From Actinomycetota bacterium (GTDB taxonomy: Bacteria > Actinomycetota > Acidimicrobiia > IMCC26256), in assembly GCA_009702955.1 (NCBI GenBank), contig WLHA01000051.1:1-7330 (forward strand): a DNA stretch of 7,330 bases. The letters run 5' to 3'. Under the pieces are notes generated by a model that was given only the letters and a program-made list of their open reading frames with translations, was not told the origin of the DNA and made no database searches. The first letter of the stretch is position 1, and each line of letters starts with the position of its first letter. Below, piece by piece: positions 5,526-7,330 of this stretch. Made by a program: the position numbers and the translations under genes.

Positions 5526-5536
5526 CAAGAGTCCGA

Positions 5537-7330
5537 ATGAATCTCGCAGCCGAGGGTGGCTACCAACTCTTTCACCTAGGTTCAACCGAATGGGCCTTGC
5601 TTTGGGCCTCTGCGGCGACCGCAGTTCTCGCAATCCTCGTTGGCTTCTGGCTGATGCGTGGAGTGCTTGCTGCGGACCAGGGAACTCAGTCAATGATCGA
5701 GATCGCAACTGCGATTCAAGAGGGCGCTATGGCGTACCTCAAGAGGCAGTTCCGCACTATTGCTGTGATCCTGATCCCCGTTGCGGTAGTTGTCTTCTTA
5801 ACCTCGACCAAGGCACTGCAGCCGGAGGACATGCGCGGCCTAACAGGTAGCGCTGGCCTTTCATCGATGGCGAGTGCTGGAACCTTCAGAACCCTTGCAT
5901 TCATTGCTGGAGCGTTCATGTCAGGGCTAACCGGTTTCATCGGAATGAGCCTTGCGGTGCGCGGAAACGTACGTACTGCAGCTGCTGCACGTAACGGCTC
6001 AATGGCCGATGCGCTGAGAGTTGCATTCCGCACCGGTGGAGTTGCCGGAATGTTCACGGTGGGCCTCGGTCTGCTCGGAGCAACGATCATCATCATGCTC
6101 TTCCAGAACACCTCCTCTGCGATCCTCATTGGATTCGGATTCGGTGGATCTCTAATCGCACTCTTCATGCGTGTCGGTGGAGGAATCTTCACAAAGGCAG
6201 CCGATGTAGGCGCCGACCTAGTGGGCAAGGTTGAGCAGGGCATCCCCGAGGATGACCCTCGCAACCCAGCAACAATCGCTGACAATGTTGGCGACAACGT
6301 TGGTGACTGTGCCGGAATGGCCGCAGACCTCTTCGAGTCTTACGAGGTAACCCTTGTGGCCTCGATCATTCTCGGTGTAGCCGCATTCCGTGCGCTCTAC
6401 CCCGAAGACCCCAAGAAGTGGGTAATCGGAATCATCTTCCCCCTCGCTGCTCGCGCGATTGGCGTCCTCGCATCGATCGTTGGAGTTCTCATGGTGCGTG
6501 CATCTGAGAAGGACAAGTCTGCACTTGCACCTATCAACCGTGGTTTCTTAACTGCTGGAATTCTCTCTGTAATAGGAACCCTTGCTCTTGCCCTCCTCTA
6601 CGTTGGCAACACGGCCGGGTCGTTTACAACCAAGGCGGGAGAGGTTGTAACAACGGTTACCAACCCAGGGTGGCGCATGTTCGCAGCCGTGGTAGTTGGT
6701 TTGATCCTTGCTCAGGTTCTAAGCAAGTTGACCGAGTACTTCACATCTACCGAGCACAAGCCGGTTATTGAGATTGCTGAGTCAACCCGCACCGGCCCCG
6801 CAACAGTTGTTCTCTCGGGTACCAGCAGTGGTCTCGAGTCAAGTGTCTGGTCAATCGTTGCAATCGCTATCGGAATCGGTGTTGCAATCGGACTTGGTGG
6901 CGGAAACGTTCAGTTCGTTCTCTACCTAATCGCACTCTCCGGAATGGGCATGCTTGCAACCACCGGAGTAATCGTCTCTGAGGACTCCTTCGGTCCAGTC
7001 GCCGATAACGCTGCTGGAATCGCTGAGATGTCTGGTGAATTCAGTGGTGAGGCCGAGAAGATCATGGTGAGCCTTGATGCCGTTGGTAACACCACTAAGG
7101 CTGTTACAAAGGGATTTGCGATTGGCTCTGCGGTAATCGCAGCGGTTGCGCTCTTCGCCTCCTACATCGACATCATCGCCGTGGAGCAGTTTGGCCAGGC
7201 CAAGATCGACAGGCTTCTCGCAACTGGTCAGAGCGTCTACCTGAGGGTTCCGATCAACGTCGCGGACCCCAAGGTATTCATTGGTCTACTCATTGGTGGA
7301 TCCATCGCATTCATCTTCTCGTCTCTAGCG
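5537..7330 (+). CDS. hppA: K+-independent proton-pumping membrane pyrophosphatase, C-terminus missing
   Basis: Integral membrane enzyme that couples hydrolysis of pyrophosphate to ion pumping across the inner membrane. 598 residues are visible without a stop; family members run to roughly 660-800 residues, so the last helices lie beyond the right edge. Landmarks: EGAMAYLKRQ (62-71), the pyrophosphate site DVGADLVGKVE (D223, K231, E233), DNVGDNVGDCAGMAAD (249-264) and DNAAGIAEMSG (from 490). At the position that separates subfamilies it reads GNTTKAVT: K521 and T524 are the residues of the K+-independent H+-pumping class, where K+-dependent enzymes carry Ala and Gly. Proton pumping, not Na+, is therefore expected. 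Codon use looks strongly biased (ATC, GGA, CTC frequent), in line with high expression. A 334-base gap separates it from the permease gene, so it probably has its own promoter. The identification is firm. Confidence 0.97.
   Translation, partial: MNLAAEGGYQLFHLGSTEWALLWASAATAVLAILVGFWLMRGVLAADQGTQSMIEIATAIQEGAMAYLKRQFRTIAVILIPVAVVVFLTSTKALQPEDMRGLTGSAGLSSMASAGTFRTLAFIAGAFMSGLTGFIGMSLAVRGNVRTAAAARNGSMADALRVAFRTGGVAGMFTVGLGLLGATIIIMLFQNTSSAILIGFGFGGSLIALFMRVGGGIFTKAADVGADLVGKVEQGIPEDDPRNPATIADNVGDNVGDCAGMAADLFESYEVTLVASIILGVAAFRALYPEDPKKWVIGIIFPLAARAIGVLASIVGVLMVRASEKDKSALAPINRGFLTAGILSVIGTLALALLYVGNTAGSFTTKAGEVVTTVTNPGWRMFAAVVVGLILAQVLSKLTEYFTSTEHKPVIEIAESTRTGPATVVLSGTSSGLESSVWSIVAIAIGIGVAIGLGGGNVQFVLYLIALSGMGMLATTGVIVSEDSFGPVADNAAGIAEMSGEFSGEAEKIMVSLDAVGNTTKAVTKGFAIGSAVIAAVALFASYIDIIAVEQFGQAKIDRLLATGQSVYLRVPINVADPKVFIGLLIGGSIAFIFSSLA

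Larger units (their letters stand above)
5203..5536. other. 334-base non-coding region between permease and pyrophosphatase genes
   Basis: No convincing gene on either strand. From left to right it holds a three-copy 12-base repeat (5231-5266), a G-rich stretch with GATATAGG twice at 12-base spacing (5309, 5321), CCGGTCTA twice (5401, 5434), an inverted repeat TACCG-C-CGGTA (5440-5450), a possible -10 TATAAG (5465-5470), a small hairpin (5471-5484) and the ribosome site of the pyrophosphatase gene. No clear terminator for the permease gene is seen. Confidence 0.6.

Noticed and set aside
5716..6297. A 193-residue open frame on the minus strand.
   Set aside because: It lies opposite the pyrophosphatase gene, is rich in Pro, Arg and Ser in the way antisense frames are, and shows no family motif. 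The plus-strand gene is certain.

Overview
The window reads as chromosomal DNA of an actinobacterium with moderate GC (mid-50s per cent, estimated by eye). The main clue is the linkage of two RCK/TrkA-type proteins, an APC-superfamily permease and a small OB-fold protein. From memory this matches the conserved actinobacterial neighbourhood around ceoB/ceoC (Rv2690c to Rv2694c in Mycobacterium tuberculosis). An LCP (LytR-CpsA-Psr) cell-wall ligase and a K+-independent membrane pyrophosphatase fit the same phylum. An aquatic or environmental lineage is possible given the modest GC, but the sequence does not settle it. I see no insertion sequence, integrase, tRNA, rRNA or CRISPR array.

Layout: (1) 1-475, minus strand: the N-terminal 158 residues of an LCP family glycopolymer transferase, running off the left edge. 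(2) 475-1143, minus: a predicted lipoprotein whose stop overlaps the LCP start. (3) 1232-1891, minus: a first TrkA/RCK protein (CeoB-like), best started at a TTG. (4) 2070-2438, plus: a 122-residue OB-fold protein, divergent from the first trkA. (5) 2505-3167, minus: a second TrkA/RCK protein (CeoC-like), convergent with the OB-fold gene. (6) 3355-5202, plus: a 615-residue KimA-type potassium permease, divergent from the second trkA. (7) 5203-5536: a 334-base non-coding stretch. (8) 5537-7330, plus: 598 residues of a membrane-bound pyrophosphatase, running off the right edge.

How they fit together: items 3, 5 and 6 look like a potassium-uptake module. Two cytosolic nucleotide-sensing RCK subunits sit beside a K+/H+ symporter of the KimA family, with no TrkH/KtrB-type pore in the window. 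The proton-pumping pyrophosphatase next door would supply proton motive force to such a symporter, but that link is only inference from position. The LCP protein and lipoprotein form a separate envelope-related pair.

The most unusual non-coding feature is a set of short tandem repeats in the gaps. Three are clear 12-base repeats at or just beyond the 3' ends of the two trkA genes and the permease gene. In both trkA genes the repeat unit contains the stop codon and duplicates it in frame. A further 14/15-base repeat lies between the first trkA and the OB-fold gene. No clearly new multi-gene system was recognised; the repeats and the RCK-plus-KimA pairing are the points most worth following.
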